Numbered from the stretch's first letter, positions 8,542 to 17,692 are shown. The stretch: 64,000 nucleotides of DNA from Streptomyces sp. NBC_01306 (GCF_026340465.1 NZ_JAPEPC010000001.1:4264001-4328000), one strand, 5' to 3'. Numbers and translations are program-made. Notes: generated by a model from the sequence alone, not told the origin.

Positions 8542-9060
8542 ATGATCATGCGACGTCTGAGGTTCGGAGCCGTTCTGGTGGGGGTGGTCCTCGCGCTGAC
8601 GGGCTTCTCGCGCCACAGCAGCCACAGCCACAGCCACAGTTCCAGCGGTGGCGGCTGCTCCAGCAGCAAGAGCCACAGCAGCTCGACCACGAGCCACCAC
8701 CACTACTACAACGACAACAACAACAGCTACGGGTCGTCGAGCGGTTCCACGACAGGCTCCACGAGCGGTTCACGCAGCAGCACGGCCGCGCCCACCGCCA
8801 CCGGCACCGTGGTGACCTGTGCGAAGAAGGGCGCGACCGCCGCCACCGTACGGGTGTCGGCCAGGGCGGCGAGCGGCAGCCACAGCTACCGGGTCACCAT
8901 GAGCTTCCTCGACGCGGGCGGCTCCGTCGTCGACACGGGCAGCGCGGCCGTCCAGGTGTACGGCAGCTCCAGCGCGACGGTGAAGGTGCCGATGTCGGCG
9001 CCGTCCGACGTCGGCACGGTCACGCGGTGCCGAGTCGACTCGGTGCGGCCCCAGAGCTGA
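8542..9060 (+). CDS. Secreted Ser/His/Asn-rich protein
   Basis: The 172-residue protein has an N-terminal export signal (RRLRFGAVLVGVVLALTG). A strongly biased segment of about 80 residues follows, of Ser, His, Gly, Thr and Asn with Ser/His runs such as HSSHSHSHSS and SHHHYYNDNNN, which could bind metal ions. The last 80 residues resemble a small beta-sandwich (VTCAKKG...VRVSARAASGSHSYRVTMSFLD...STATVKVPM-like alternation) with two cysteines that could form a disulfide. The ribosome site gggga lies before the ATG at 8542; an ATG at 8548 is possible. Function unknown. Its stop codon is 19 bases from the left end of the duplicated crotonase fragment. Confidence 0.75.
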   Translation: MIMRRLRFGAVLVGVVLALTGFSRHSSHSHSHSSSGGGCSSSKSHSSSTTSHHHYYNDNNNSYGSSSGSTTGSTSGSRSSTAAPTATGTVVTCAKKGATAATVRVSARAASGSHSYRVTMSFLDAGGSVVDTGSAAVQVYGSSSATVKVPMSAPSDVGTVTRCRVDSVRPQS

Positions 9061-9079
9061 GGCCGACCACACCCGCACT

Positions 9080-9403
9080 GCCGCACGCCATCCCGCGCAC
9101 CGCCGCGATCACCGGCTTCCAGAGGTCGTTGGCCTTCGGGCCGATCGCGATCAGCGGGTCGTCGACGGAGTAGGGGGACTCCGGCTGCGGCACCTCGGCC
9201 GAGCGGTCGATCCCGGTGCAGAAGGCCCGGGTCCCCGCGCCGGTGACGACGACCGCCCGTACGGAGGTGTCGAAGCGGAACTCCCGCCAGGCGGCGGACA
9301 GTTCACCGGCGGTGTCCAGATCGACGGCGTTCAGCCGGTCGGGCCGGTCGAGGGTGACGACCGCGACGCCGGTCTGCCGGTTCCTCTCGACGCGCAGGCT
9401 CAT
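9080..9403 (-). pseudogene. Truncated crotonase (N-terminal 108 codons of the 17.5-kb gene)
   Basis: From the ATG at 9403 the product is identical to the intact enoyl-CoA hydratase-like protein at 16749-17519 up to VIAAVRGMACG. Identity then stops at 9080 and the frame runs on for about 20 unrelated residues to a stop at 9020, inside the opposite-strand secreted-protein gene. The C-terminal half, with part of the oxyanion and active-site region, is absent, so the product cannot be an active hydratase. Confidence 0.88.
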
Positions 9404-9576
9404 GGCCGCTCCAGCAGCCAGCGCGGCACGGTCATCCCGTCGTCCTCGGTGAAGGCGACCTGCACCCGGGCGCCGATCCGCAGCCGCTCGGGGGCCACCG
9501 AGTTCAGCGGCGCGTCCGGCGCGGCGACCACATTGCCGACGAGCCGGATGTGCGGGGCGTCGGCCAGCTCCACCAC
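9400..9576 (-). pseudogene. Truncated DUF35 OB-fold gene (C-terminal 59 codons)
   Basis: The sequence encodes the last third of the DUF35 protein at 17516-17941, from VVELADAPHIRLVGN to the stop, which still overlaps the crotonase ATG. The zinc-ribbon half is missing. An open frame continues to 9675 through unrelated sequence but has no plausible ribosome site. Confidence 0.85.
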
Positions 9577-10421
9577 CGCGACACTGCGCAGCCTGTAGGT
9601 GCGGAACCGGGGCCTACAGGCTGCGTACGCAACCGACCTGCGTCCCCCTGACACCCTGACAGTGACGTGTCTCACATGCTATTACCTTCCGCTGAAGGCC
9701 CATCAGGGCGAATCGGGCAAATGTCAAATAAAAGCACGCCGCTTGCTACCTGAGGTAACCGGAGTGTCGAACGGTAAAAATAATCCCTACCAAACTGTGT
9801 TCTCCATGTGATTAACTTGTGCACTGCACGTGGTGGAGTCGTTTTTATTTGACGCAGGGGGGTCTTGCTTGTCCACCTTCGACGGACGCGAGACCGCATC
9901 TTTCGCGGGAAGTGGGAAGTTCATGAGGGGGCAGCCTGAATTCCATTAGTTTATTTATTTCCTTGTGTTTCCGAGACCTGCAGGCTCAAAGTCATCGGTG
10001 ACAACTTTGAGCACGCCTGCAGGAAATTGCTAAAAGGTGATATAACCACGAAGTTGTCGATTTACCCTACGGGGGGTGGATTCTTCCATTATTGATTAGT
10101 GGGGGATTTAAGAGCGTTAACGGGTAATTCTGCGATCGGCGCCGCCCACAATCCGGGCAAGTTTTGACACTTCGAAGGACATTGAATTCTACGTTGCCGC
10201 CGGGAGGTGTCCTTCCAAATAAAGTTCCTACGTAGCTAAAGCGCACCCCGATGCAAACTTCTTCGCAGTCCTTTGTCGGATAGTGAAGGTGTGCGCGTGA
10301 AGGAGGCCATCATCGTCTTTGAAGTCCGTCTCGGGAGCCCGCCCTCCCTCAAGAGGCCCGGTCTTTCCCGCCCGATCTCCGCTCAGCTCAGTTCGGCACC
10401 GGAGAAGAAGCGGGCCAAGAG
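9577..10421. other. AT-richer intergenic region at the left of the island
   Basis: No convincing gene is visible in 845 bases. Base composition drops sharply from about 9640 compared with both flanks (for example tttatttatttccttgtg and ccattattgattagtg). Two hairpins are visible: gcagcctgtagg / cctacaggctgc at 9589-9630, right at the edge of the duplicated fragment, and cctgcaggctcaaagt / actttgag..cctgcagg at 9977-10023. The long leader before the large secreted-protein gene suggests promoter or regulatory content, but no specific box was recognised. Confidence 0.5.
9977..10023. promoter_or_regulatory. Inverted repeat upstream of the large secreted-protein gene
   Basis: Arms cctgcagg-ctcaaagt (9977-9992) and actttgag-cacg-cctgcagg (10004-10023) form a hairpin with an 11-base loop and a 4-base bulge. 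It could be a terminator for read-through from the left or a protein-binding site. No T tract follows. Confidence 0.45.
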
Positions 10422-13400
10422 GTGTCCGAAGGTACCCATCACCGAAGAGAAACGGGAACACTTTCTGTGAGACCCAAAAGACGAACCCGCGCACGGCTTG
10501 CTGCCAGCTTGGCCTGCATGGCTGTGGCTGGGATTATGCCGGCGGCCGTGCCGGCCGTCGCCGCACCCAGCGCCAAACCCTCCCCGCAGCAGCGTGAAGC
10601 CCCACTTACTCCCGGACAAATCTCTAATCCGGACGCAAAGCTGGGCACGGGCTGGAAGACCAGCACCGACCGCGCGGTAGCCACCGCCGCGGACACTGAC
10701 GGTTTGAGTGTCCTCGTCGCCGACCGCGCTAAGGCGTACGCGTGGAAGTCCGCAGCCGTGCTGAGCGAGCCGGGCCTGCCTGCGGACTCCTGGATCGGTA
10801 ACCAGTGCACCATGGACCACGATCATGCCGCCGTGGTCTACGCTCCTCGGACATTCACGAACAAGCCTGACCTGATGCAGGGCGGTGCGTTCACCGCAAT
10901 TGTCGACCTGAACACCGGCCGTGTGACAAAGCTACCGTTCACCGCTTCTCTTGCATACTTCGATCCTTCCTGTAATCCGCAAACACACACCGCTGCCTTC
11001 ACAGCATTCCGTGACATGAATGCCCCTGTAGACACCAAAAGCCGGGTCGTGACTGTGAGCACTGCGGGCAAGACACTCACCAAGGCGGCTGCAAAGGGCG
11101 AGATCACCAGTGCCGTTCCGACTCAGCACGGCACCGTCGCCGCGCTCGGCCGGAACTTGATCAGCCTCAGCGCCTCCGGCAAGGTCAAGAAGTTGGTCGC
11201 AGCCGCTGGCACCCCGTTCGACATCCAGCCGGTCGAAGGCGGGGGCGTGGCCTTCATGGAGCGCCAGAGCTCAACCAAGGTGCGAGCGCGGATGTGGCAC
11301 GGGAAAGACGAATCTGTCACGATCGCCACAGGGAAGATCGGTGACTTGGAGCTGAAGCGAGGTGGCTCTAGCAAAGTGTTCCTCACCGGCCACCCCTTTG
11401 GCACGCCTGGAAACCAGAGCACGGGTGTAACCCGCATCCAAGCAGATGCCGACGCCGATGTCTCCAGTCAGGGAAAACTCGCAGTCAATCCCGTTCTGAC
11501 GCCGGGAATACGCTCGGGCCTCGCGCACATCGGGAACGCGGGCAAGAAGTTCAGCAAGTCCCAGCCCACGCCACAGTATGACGGTGCCGAAACTGCTGAA
11601 GCCAACGCACCAACGACAGTGACCTCGACAGTTATAGGTACGGGTGCGGCCATCAGGCAAACGCTCACCAGCCCCAGGAATTCTGCTGGGCAGAGCACCC
11701 TCTCCCCAGCACTCGGCGGTGGCCATAGGTCGGCTCCCGCACCGGGCAAACGACCCCGGGCCACACTGACTGCGACGGATAGTGCGCACGATCCCACCGA
11801 TCCCGACCGCTGGTGCGCGGTCTCTCGCAACGACGTTAAGGCTCAAGCGCTGCAGCCCACCCCCAATCAGGTTGAGTGGGCAGTCGACATGGCTGTCCGT
11901 GGCGACCTGCATGCCCAATATCTTCGGCAAGGCGGTTACCGTGACCAGGCTGGGTTGGGCACGATCGACCCCCAGGGACTCTTCCCACCCCCGTCGCTGA
12001 CAGGAGGCGGCAGGATTCCCGCGAACGTGATGCTGGGCATCATGGCTCAGGAATCCAACCTGTGGCAGGCCGAGTCCGGCGCAATTCCAGGCCAGATGGG
12101 CAGCCCGCTTGCGGCCGTAGATGGCTACTACGGACACCAGATCGATCCTGGCAACCCGGACGCCTACTGGAACATCAACTGGGACAAGTCAGACTGTGGC
12201 TACGGGGTCGGTCAGGTGACCGATGGTATGCGTATGGCGGGCCACGAGAAGAAGGGGGAAACCAGCCTGTCCCCCTCCGTGCAGAAGGCAGTGGCAATCG
12301 ACTACGCGACCAACATCGCCGCGTCCATGAAGATTCTTGCGGACAAGTGGAACGAGGTTCACACAGCCGGCCAGAAGGTCACCGTCAACAATGACGACCC
12401 CTCCCGCGTGGAGAACTGGTTCAGTGCCGTGTGGAACTACAACCTCGGATTTAACCCGCCCTCCGACGCGTCGAAGAATGACGGGCACTGGGGGCTCGGC
12501 TGGTACAACAACCCGGCCAACCCGATCTACAAGAAGAGCTGGGGTCATCCGTTCATGGACACGGATGTGGATGGCACCGAAGCTAATCACGACGCCGCAC
12601 ACCCGCAGGACTGGCCCTACGAGGAGAAAGTGATGGGCTGGGCGGCCTGGTCCATAGACACCGGCTACTCCTACAGCACTGACGGGCGTCAGGACTGGAA
12701 GGGAGAATCCGGATTCTCCTCGGCCGGTTTCAGGCCGGCCTGGTGGACCAGCACCGGCCAGCGGAGCCAGGTGTCGCCGCCGCTGAGCGCCTTCTGTAAC
12801 AGCGACAACAACTGCGACCCGGACACGCCGCCCAACTGTGGGACGGAAGCCTGCTACACGCAGTACTGGTGGAACAAGCCCAACACCACCTGGAAAACGA
12901 ACTGCGACAACGACTGCGGACACGAACTCATTAAGTACGAGACGCTGGTCCCGGAGCCGGGACGCGGCTACCGCCTCAAGAACGGGACCCCTGTCTGTTC
13001 CGGAGCTCCCGCTGGTTCCCACGTCGTAGCCTCCGTGCCCAACGGCACCGAAACATGGGGTGAATGCGGGCAGACCACCTCGTCGGGCAGCTTCCAGTTC
13101 ACTTTCAATTCAGACACACTGGGCACCCACTATGAAGCGAAGGCGGACCTTCACCAGATCGGTGGCGGCTACGGCGGACATTTCTGGTACACCCATACCC
13201 GCAACGAAGATCATCTGGGTGGCGACGGTGGACTGATGACCATCGACGGCACCTGGACACTCGGCGAGAGCATGGACCTGGCCCAGGTGTGGGTTCACAT
13301 CCCAGACACCGGAGCACAGGCCAAGGACGCACACTACGTGATTCGTGGCGCCCTCGGCGGGCCGTACGACCGGTACGTCGACCAGAACGGCAACAACGGC

Positions 13401-14819
13401 AAATGGGTGCCCCTGGGTGCCTACAAATTCACCTCCACTCCAAGTGTGAGTCTGTCGAACTACACGCCAGACGGTTCCGCAGACTCCGACGTGGCTTTTG
13501 GCGCCGTCGCTTTCCAGCCCATTAAGGGCACATACGCGTCGGACAGCGTCGAGGCGGATGCATACTTCGACGAGGACCAGAACATCGATGTCCGGCCCGA
13601 GAGCCAGATGTTCAACACCCCGTTGAAGTCGCGACAGTCACTGCATGACTGGGCATTGGACGTATCCCAGAAAGTCATTGCTCTCCCAGCCTGCGCCGAC
13701 GGCGTACCTTCGTCGCGGTGCACCATGCCGGTCACGAAGGCTGCCGTTCAGAAGTGGAACAGCGAGGTCACCACAGCGGGCACGAGCACCACGGACCACC
13801 CCGACGGCCATAGCATTCCCGAATGGATACACTTCTCCAACGCGTTCGACAAGCGGCCTACCTCGGACAGCAAGCCATCCTGGTTCGGCACTGACGATGC
13901 TGCCTACAAGATGTTCGACCGAGCCACGGTGTCATATGTGAAGACCGCGGACGGGAAGATCATTAATGGTAGTGAGAGTGTGTCGTACGACGACCGCACC
14001 GCCGACACCCACATGCCTGACTTCGTCCGTGACTTCTTCACGAATGTCAGCAAGGAATACGGCATCGCGCCACCGGGCCTCTCCTACATCGCGAAGGACC
14101 TCAACGTCCACGACGGAAAGCTGACCACGACAAACACGAACAAGGACGGGATACTCCCCGGGCGTGCCTACAAGTCGATCGGTGTGAAGCCAGTCATTAC
14201 CGACAACAACGACAACGTGGTCACCGATGATTCAGGAACCTGCGTTGCGGTCATGCATACCGCCGGCGGGTCCATCGGCTACCGGCCCGCTCTTGCGGAC
14301 ACGCACCTCACGGACAGCGTGGCGAACTGGGTGGACCAGGTCTCGGCTGCAACCGGGGCATCTCACCCCGTCACGAAGATGGCTGAAGAGATCCGCAACA
14401 TGTTCTTCAAGCCGGGCCTCACCGGGTCGATCTTCGGTCAAGCTCCCCCAATATGGCAGGAGTTGGACTTCAAGGCTTGCACGGACGGAACTATCAAAAA
14501 GGTCAGTGGTGCACCGGTCTTGCGTTCCAGCTACATGCCGAGCCAGTACCTCTATCGCAACGGCAAGGCCATAGACCTGAACGGTGCCTTCACGAATTCC
14601 AGCTCACCGGTGACCACTGGCGACTTCTACCACTTCAGCGGGCCTGCCGCCCCGCCCAGCACCGAAGACCCATACGCGAACTGCACGACGGTCGGCGGCC
14701 ACTCAGGGAACCCGTGGGACATTCCCGTGTATGCCTCACCGAACCCCGGCGTTGACCCAGGAACGGCGCACTTCTGCAACGCCCCAGACAAGAAGCCCGA
14801 CCCCCTGTACAGCCGGTAG
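10422..14819 (+). CDS. Large secreted protein with lysozyme-like (SLT) core and golvesin C-terminal-like domain
   Basis: 1465 residues. A signal peptide is seen from RPKRRTRARLAAS through AVPAVAA; a GTG at 10467 would start just before it and may be the true start. Residues about 60-380 look like a degenerate beta-propeller. At about 530-720 is a transglycosylase-like core: NVMLGIMAQESN with the probable catalytic Glu, CGYGVGQVTDGM, and NWFSAVWNYNLGF. A Cys-rich stretch follows (about 785-850, CNSDNNCDPDTPPNCG). At about 896-1033 is a golvesin/Xly-type carbohydrate-binding-like domain (QIGGGYGGHFWYTHTR, GTWTL, WVPLGAYKF). The last 430 residues are unrecognised. Streptomyces proteins of this build are cell-surface or secreted and uncharacterised; peptidoglycan hydrolysis is an inference from the core. 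Confidence 0.85.
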   Translation: MSEGTHHRRETGTLSVRPKRRTRARLAASLACMAVAGIMPAAVPAVAAPSAKPSPQQREAPLTPGQISNPDAKLGTGWKTSTDRAVATAADTDGLSVLVADRAKAYAWKSAAVLSEPGLPADSWIGNQCTMDHDHAAVVYAPRTFTNKPDLMQGGAFTAIVDLNTGRVTKLPFTASLAYFDPSCNPQTHTAAFTAFRDMNAPVDTKSRVVTVSTAGKTLTKAAAKGEITSAVPTQHGTVAALGRNLISLSASGKVKKLVAAAGTPFDIQPVEGGGVAFMERQSSTKVRARMWHGKDESVTIATGKIGDLELKRGGSSKVFLTGHPFGTPGNQSTGVTRIQADADADVSSQGKLAVNPVLTPGIRSGLAHIGNAGKKFSKSQPTPQYDGAETAEANAPTTVTSTVIGTGAAIRQTLTSPRNSAGQSTLSPALGGGHRSAPAPGKRPRATLTATDSAHDPTDPDRWCAVSRNDVKAQALQPTPNQVEWAVDMAVRGDLHAQYLRQGGYRDQAGLGTIDPQGLFPPPSLTGGGRIPANVMLGIMAQESNLWQAESGAIPGQMGSPLAAVDGYYGHQIDPGNPDAYWNINWDKSDCGYGVGQVTDGMRMAGHEKKGETSLSPSVQKAVAIDYATNIAASMKILADKWNEVHTAGQKVTVNNDDPSRVENWFSAVWNYNLGFNPPSDASKNDGHWGLGWYNNPANPIYKKSWGHPFMDTDVDGTEANHDAAHPQDWPYEEKVMGWAAWSIDTGYSYSTDGRQDWKGESGFSSAGFRPAWWTSTGQRSQVSPPLSAFCNSDNNCDPDTPPNCGTEACYTQYWWNKPNTTWKTNCDNDCGHELIKYETLVPEPGRGYRLKNGTPVCSGAPAGSHVVASVPNGTETWGECGQTTSSGSFQFTFNSDTLGTHYEAKADLHQIGGGYGGHFWYTHTRNEDHLGGDGGLMTIDGTWTLGESMDLAQVWVHIPDTGAQAKDAHYVIRGALGGPYDRYVDQNGNNGKWVPLGAYKFTSTPSVSLSNYTPDGSADSDVAFGAVAFQPIKGTYASDSVEADAYFDEDQNIDVRPESQMFNTPLKSRQSLHDWALDVSQKVIALPACADGVPSSRCTMPVTKAAVQKWNSEVTTAGTSTTDHPDGHSIPEWIHFSNAFDKRPTSDSKPSWFGTDDAAYKMFDRATVSYVKTADGKIINGSESVSYDDRTADTHMPDFVRDFFTNVSKEYGIAPPGLSYIAKDLNVHDGKLTTTNTNKDGILPGRAYKSIGVKPVITDNNDNVVTDDSGTCVAVMHTAGGSIGYRPALADTHLTDSVANWVDQVSAATGASHPVTKMAEEIRNMFFKPGLTGSIFGQAPPIWQELDFKACTDGTIKKVSGAPVLRSSYMPSQYLYRNGKAIDLNGAFTNSSSPVTTGDFYHFSGPAAPPSTEDPYANCTTVGGHSGNPWDIPVYASPNPGVDPGTAHFCNAPDKKPDPLYSR

Positions 14820-14882
14820 ATTTGTGGTGGGGTCCCGATCCGGGGCCCCACCCCTTTGCCGCAAAAGAGAGGTTGTTCCATC

Positions 14883-15176
14883 ATGGCGGCGGGTTCGCTG
14901 CTCATTGGCTTTGCGATATTTTTCTTCTCTCCGGTTGTCCCATGGGTTCTGTTCCCGTTCCACAGAAAGACGGGGGCCGCTGTCGCCGCAGTGTGGGGAT
15001 TGCTTGCCGGGCTAGGCTTCTTCTTTTGGGATGGGGCGCTTATTGCTTCAGCGACTCTTGCCGAGTTCTCATGCTTCGTCCGAATAATTGTGGAAGCATC
15101 CGGAACTCTGGAAGAGCCACGTGCCCGACACTGGGAGCGCAAGCGAGTAAAGCTATCGGCTGAACGGAGCCCCTGA
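14883..15176 (+). CDS. Small membrane protein
   Basis: 97 residues from the ATG at 14883, chosen because ribosome site gagagg (14867-14873) precedes it by about 9 bases; an upstream in-frame ATG at 14856 lacks one. Two hydrophobic segments are visible (about residues 3-22 and 30-60, including GFAIFFFSPVVPWVLF and GLLAGLGFFFW), then a basic tail (RHWERKRVKL). It follows the large secreted-protein gene by 63 bases on the same strand, so the two may be co-transcribed. Not recognised as any family. Confidence 0.6.
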   Translation: MAAGSLLIGFAIFFFSPVVPWVLFPFHRKTGAAVAAVWGLLAGLGFFFWDGALIASATLAEFSCFVRIIVEASGTLEEPRARHWERKRVKLSAERSP

Positions 15177-15870
15177 CCGTGAGTATTGCTGGCGTGATCG
15201 AGTTACGCATCGGAGTGGTTCTGTTCATGATTTTGGGTTCTGGCTCAACTTCGACCATGTGCAAAGTTGTGTGAGGCTTGTAGTGTTTTCGGGCAGGTTC
15301 CCGAAAGTGATCGGCTGTAGTGTTTGCGTGGTAGGCAGCTTTGCGTCTGATGGAAACAACACCCCACTCAACGGGATCACGGGTGGATTTTCTTGAGGCA
15401 CTCCCAGTAGTTGAGGCTGCAGAAGGAGTGGACGAAGGCATCGTAGAGATCGGTTAGGTGTCCCCAACTTTCGATCATTTCCAGTGATCCGTTGCGGGGG
15501 GCCACGTAGAAGACCCGTCGGTGCCGAGCTCATCGCGGTAGACGTTGGGGTCGTAGCCTTCGCCTCCGAGCACGACTTCGGGTCCGTGACGGGTGGTATC
15601 TGGTCGATCGGGGCCAGGATCTGGGCGAAATCTTTGACGTTGGAAAGCGGTCGTGATGCCCTTCAGTCGGTTGCCGCATCCGCCGTGGAGCAGGCAGTAC
15701 TTACTGCCCGTTTTGTCGCGCGGATGCGGGAACTGGCTTTATCTGCATTGGTTTTGTTCTCTGAGCTTTTTCCGCTTTAACTCGGCATGTGGCGAGCGAC
15801 GGTTGTATCTGATAGATTGCACTGGCCTCGGAATTCAGAGGGAAAGCTAAACCTGGAGGGGGAGGGGCTA
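15177..15870. other. Intergenic region holding a decayed insertion sequence
   Basis: Apart from the transposase remnant (below) no gene is visible. The first 200 bases are AT-richer spacer. The last 90 bases lead to the secreted-protein start with ribosome site ggaggggg (15855-15864). Confidence 0.5.
15370..15670 (-). pseudogene. IS5-family transposase remnant
   Basis: Three minus-strand pieces in different frames recall one transposase. FAQILAPIDQIPPV (around 15600-15650) recalls the 'aiD.iPp..G' segment. EVVLGGEGYDPNVYRDELG (around 15529-15590) recalls the 'l.ADrGYD...yR..Lr' segment of the DDE domain. LTDLYDAFVHSFCSLNYWECL (around 15400-15470) recalls the C-terminal '..D.y.AF..l.c.licw..l'. 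The central part with the catalytic Glu is deleted and the frame is broken at least twice, so it cannot be active. No terminal inverted repeats were identified. Confidence 0.5.
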
Positions 15871-16323
15871 ATGCGGAAGAAGCTGGCCGCGGCGGTGTCT
15901 ATATCGGGTGCGTTGATGGCGGTCTTGGCTGGGCAAGGACCGGCGATGGCGGCGGAGGGTTACGGGAGCCCTGCTTACGCTGCTTGTACGCCAGCCGGTG
16001 CAGCAGGAGGCTTTACAGAGACGGGTTGGACTGGTGCCAAGGCATCTGTGAAGCTGGAATTGTATGTCTCGGACATCAGATCCGATGGCCATCATGTGGC
16101 AGTTCGGTTCCTGTCCGTAAACTCTTATCTGAAAATCAAATATTGGGCCTGGCATTCGAACTATGATGGTCTGGATCACACGTCTCGCTGGAATACGACG
16201 GCGAGTGACTCCGAGGGCTTGTATTACACCGGAGTTCAGGTGGCTACGCTCGAGGGCAGTAAGATCATTAGCTATTGCACCGATTGGGCTAACATCCCAG
16301 GTGATCCGCCTGGCGCGACCTGA
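15871..16323 (+). CDS. Small secreted protein
   Basis: 150 residues starting at the ATG at 15871, which has a strong ribosome site (ggagggggagg, 15855-15865). A clean signal peptide is seen (RKKLAAAVSISGALMAVLAG...AMAAE). The mature part has two cysteines (in AACTPAG and SYCTDWAN) and aromatic strands such as LKIKYWAWHSNYDGLDH, suggesting a small disulfide-stabilised beta protein. No family was recognised. A strong hairpin terminator follows at 16402. Confidence 0.75.
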   Translation: MRKKLAAAVSISGALMAVLAGQGPAMAAEGYGSPAYAACTPAGAAGGFTETGWTGAKASVKLELYVSDIRSDGHHVAVRFLSVNSYLKIKYWAWHSNYDGLDHTSRWNTTASDSEGLYYTGVQVATLEGSKIISYCTDWANIPGDPPGAT

Positions 16324-16748
16324 GAGTGTTCCTGGCTCCGTCACTTAAGGCGAGCGGCTCTAACTGAGGGCCGGATGGTCGAGCCAGGATTCCAGGTTCT
16401 GTGACGGTCAGCATCTGATTTCCGATGCTGACCGTCATTCGTAATCCCCACGTTCGGTGGTTTTGACGTAGCGTCACGCGAGATGACATTCTGGACACCT
16501 ACGTGGTGCATGACTTGTCGTCAGGACCGATACGGTTACTTTCCATTCGGGAAAAGGGGGCCCGGCGGCGATCGCGGCGCTGCTATTTTCGTGGGTAGCA
16601 GCCTGCCATTGCAGTACCGGGCACCCAGTAACCAATAGCGTCTCGTTCCGCCCGCTCGGCGTGAGGCGACTGGGTGGCCTGCTTCTTCGTGTACGGGGAA
16701 AATTGCCTTGTGGGGCGTCGTAGTGCACGCACCCACCCGCCGCCCCGG
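16324..16748. other. Intergenic region at the right edge of the island
   Basis: No gene is seen. It contains a perfect terminator hairpin near the left end (16402-16437). Composition returns to the GC-rich host type at about 16540-16700, which probably marks the right junction of the inserted material shortly before the crotonase stop at 16749. Confidence 0.5.
16402..16437. terminator. Hairpin terminator
   Basis: Perfect 14-bp stem tgacggtcagcatc / gatgctgaccgtca with an 8-base loop, 79 bases after the secreted-protein stop. It serves that gene and can also stop the convergent crotonase operon. Confidence 0.8.
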
Positions 16749-17519
16749 TCAACGCACCCGGAAATCATTGCTTCTGGCGCCGAACAGCGCCGACTGCCGG
16801 TCCGGCGGCAGATTGCCGAGCGCCACCAGATGGGGGGCCTGCGCCAGAGCCTGCGCGCGGGCCCCCTCCTTCGCGGCCCACACCGCCCGTACCGTGCCCT
16901 GCACCGCATCCGTCGGATACGAGGCGATCGTCTCCGCGCAGCCGACCGCGGCCGCCAGCTCGTCGCCGGGCGCGGTCACCTCGCTGACGAACCCCGTCTC
17001 GTACGCCCGCTGCGCCGAGATCCGCTCGGCGGTTCCCATCAGCGCCATCCGTGCGACCTCGCCGAACGGCATCCGCTGGGCGAGGTAGATGGTCTCGTAG
17101 GCGCTGACCATGCCGTACGACGTGTGCGGGTCGAAGAAGGTGGCGTCGTCGGCCGCGATCACGAACTCCGCCTCGCCGAGCAGATAGAACGCCCCGCCGC
17201 ACGCCATCCCGCGCACCGCCGCGATCACCGGCTTCCAGAGGTCGTTGGCCTTCGGGCCGATCGCGATCAGCGGGTCGTCGACGGAGTAGGGGGACTCCGG
17301 CTGCGGCACCTCGGCCGAGCGGTCGATCCCGGTGCAGAAGGCCCGGGTCCCCGCGCCGGTGACGACGACCGCCCGTACGGAGGTGTCGAAGCGGAACTCC
17401 CGCCAGGCGGCGGACAGTTCACCGGCGGTGTCCAGATCGACGGCGTTCAGCCGGTCGGGCCGGTCGAGGGTGACGACCGCGACGCCGGTCTGCCGGTTCC
17501 TCTCGACGCGCAGGCTCAT
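16749..17519 (-). CDS. Crotonase-family enoyl-CoA hydratase/isomerase
   Basis: The 256-residue protein has the crotonase fold: VTLDRPDRLNAVDLD near the N-terminus, VVVTGAGTRAFCTGID (first oxyanion loop) and VIAAVRGMACGGAFYLLGEAEF (second oxyanion glycines). It then reads FDPHTSYGMVSAYETIYLAQ where classical hydratases carry a catalytic Glu in a PE.. context, so the exact reaction (hydration, isomerisation or ring cleavage) is open. It ends the minus-strand operon thiolase-DUF35-crotonase, and its ATG overlaps the DUF35 stop (ATGA). Its first 324 bases are part of the 497-bp repeat duplicated at 9.1 kb. Confidence 0.9.
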   Translation of the reverse strand: MSLRVERNRQTGVAVVTLDRPDRLNAVDLDTAGELSAAWREFRFDTSVRAVVVTGAGTRAFCTGIDRSAEVPQPESPYSVDDPLIAIGPKANDLWKPVIAAVRGMACGGAFYLLGEAEFVIAADDATFFDPHTSYGMVSAYETIYLAQRMPFGEVARMALMGTAERISAQRAYETGFVSEVTAPGDELAAAVGCAETIASYPTDAVQGTVRAVWAAKEGARAQALAQAPHLVALGNLPPDRQSALFGARSNDFRVR

Positions 17520-17692
17520 GGCCGCTCCAGCAGCCAGCGCGGCACGGTCATCCCGTCGTCCTCGGTGAAGGCGACCTGCACCCGGGCGCCGATCCGCAGC
17601 CGCTCGGGGGCCACCGAGTTCAGCGGCGCGTCCGGCGCGGCGACCACATTGCCGACGAGCCGGATGTGCGGGGCGTCGGCCAGCTCCACCAC
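17196..17692. repeat. 497-bp direct repeat, right copy (in intact genes)
   Basis: Covers the 5' part of the crotonase and the 3' part of the DUF35 gene. Both sides continue as intact coding sequence, so this is the original and the copy at 9080-9576 is the derived fragment. Confidence 0.9.

Larger units (their letters stand above)
9080..9576. repeat. 497-bp direct repeat, left copy (partner 17196-17692)
   Basis: Bases 9080-9576 read the same as 17196-17692 (offset 8116) wherever compared, and the encoded peptides are identical. The copy is a fragment of the crotonase and DUF35 genes cut at both ends; the right-hand copy is embedded in the intact genes. The repeats bound the 8-kb block described below. 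Confidence 0.92.
9577..17195. other. Putative insertion island bounded by 497-bp direct repeats
   Basis: This 7.6-kb block lies between the two copies of the crotonase/DUF35 fragment. Its last 450 bases (16749-17195) are the native 3' half of the intact crotonase, so the foreign part is about 9577-16740. That part differs in composition from its surroundings, uses more AT-rich codons, and carries a 1465-residue secreted protein, two small proteins and a broken IS5-type transposase, none related to the catabolic genes. No integrase or att site was found. Confidence 0.6.

Noticed and set aside
9400..9675. A separate 91-residue gene at the left repeat
   Set aside because: Only its last 59 codons match DUF35; the rest is unrelated junction sequence without a ribosome site.
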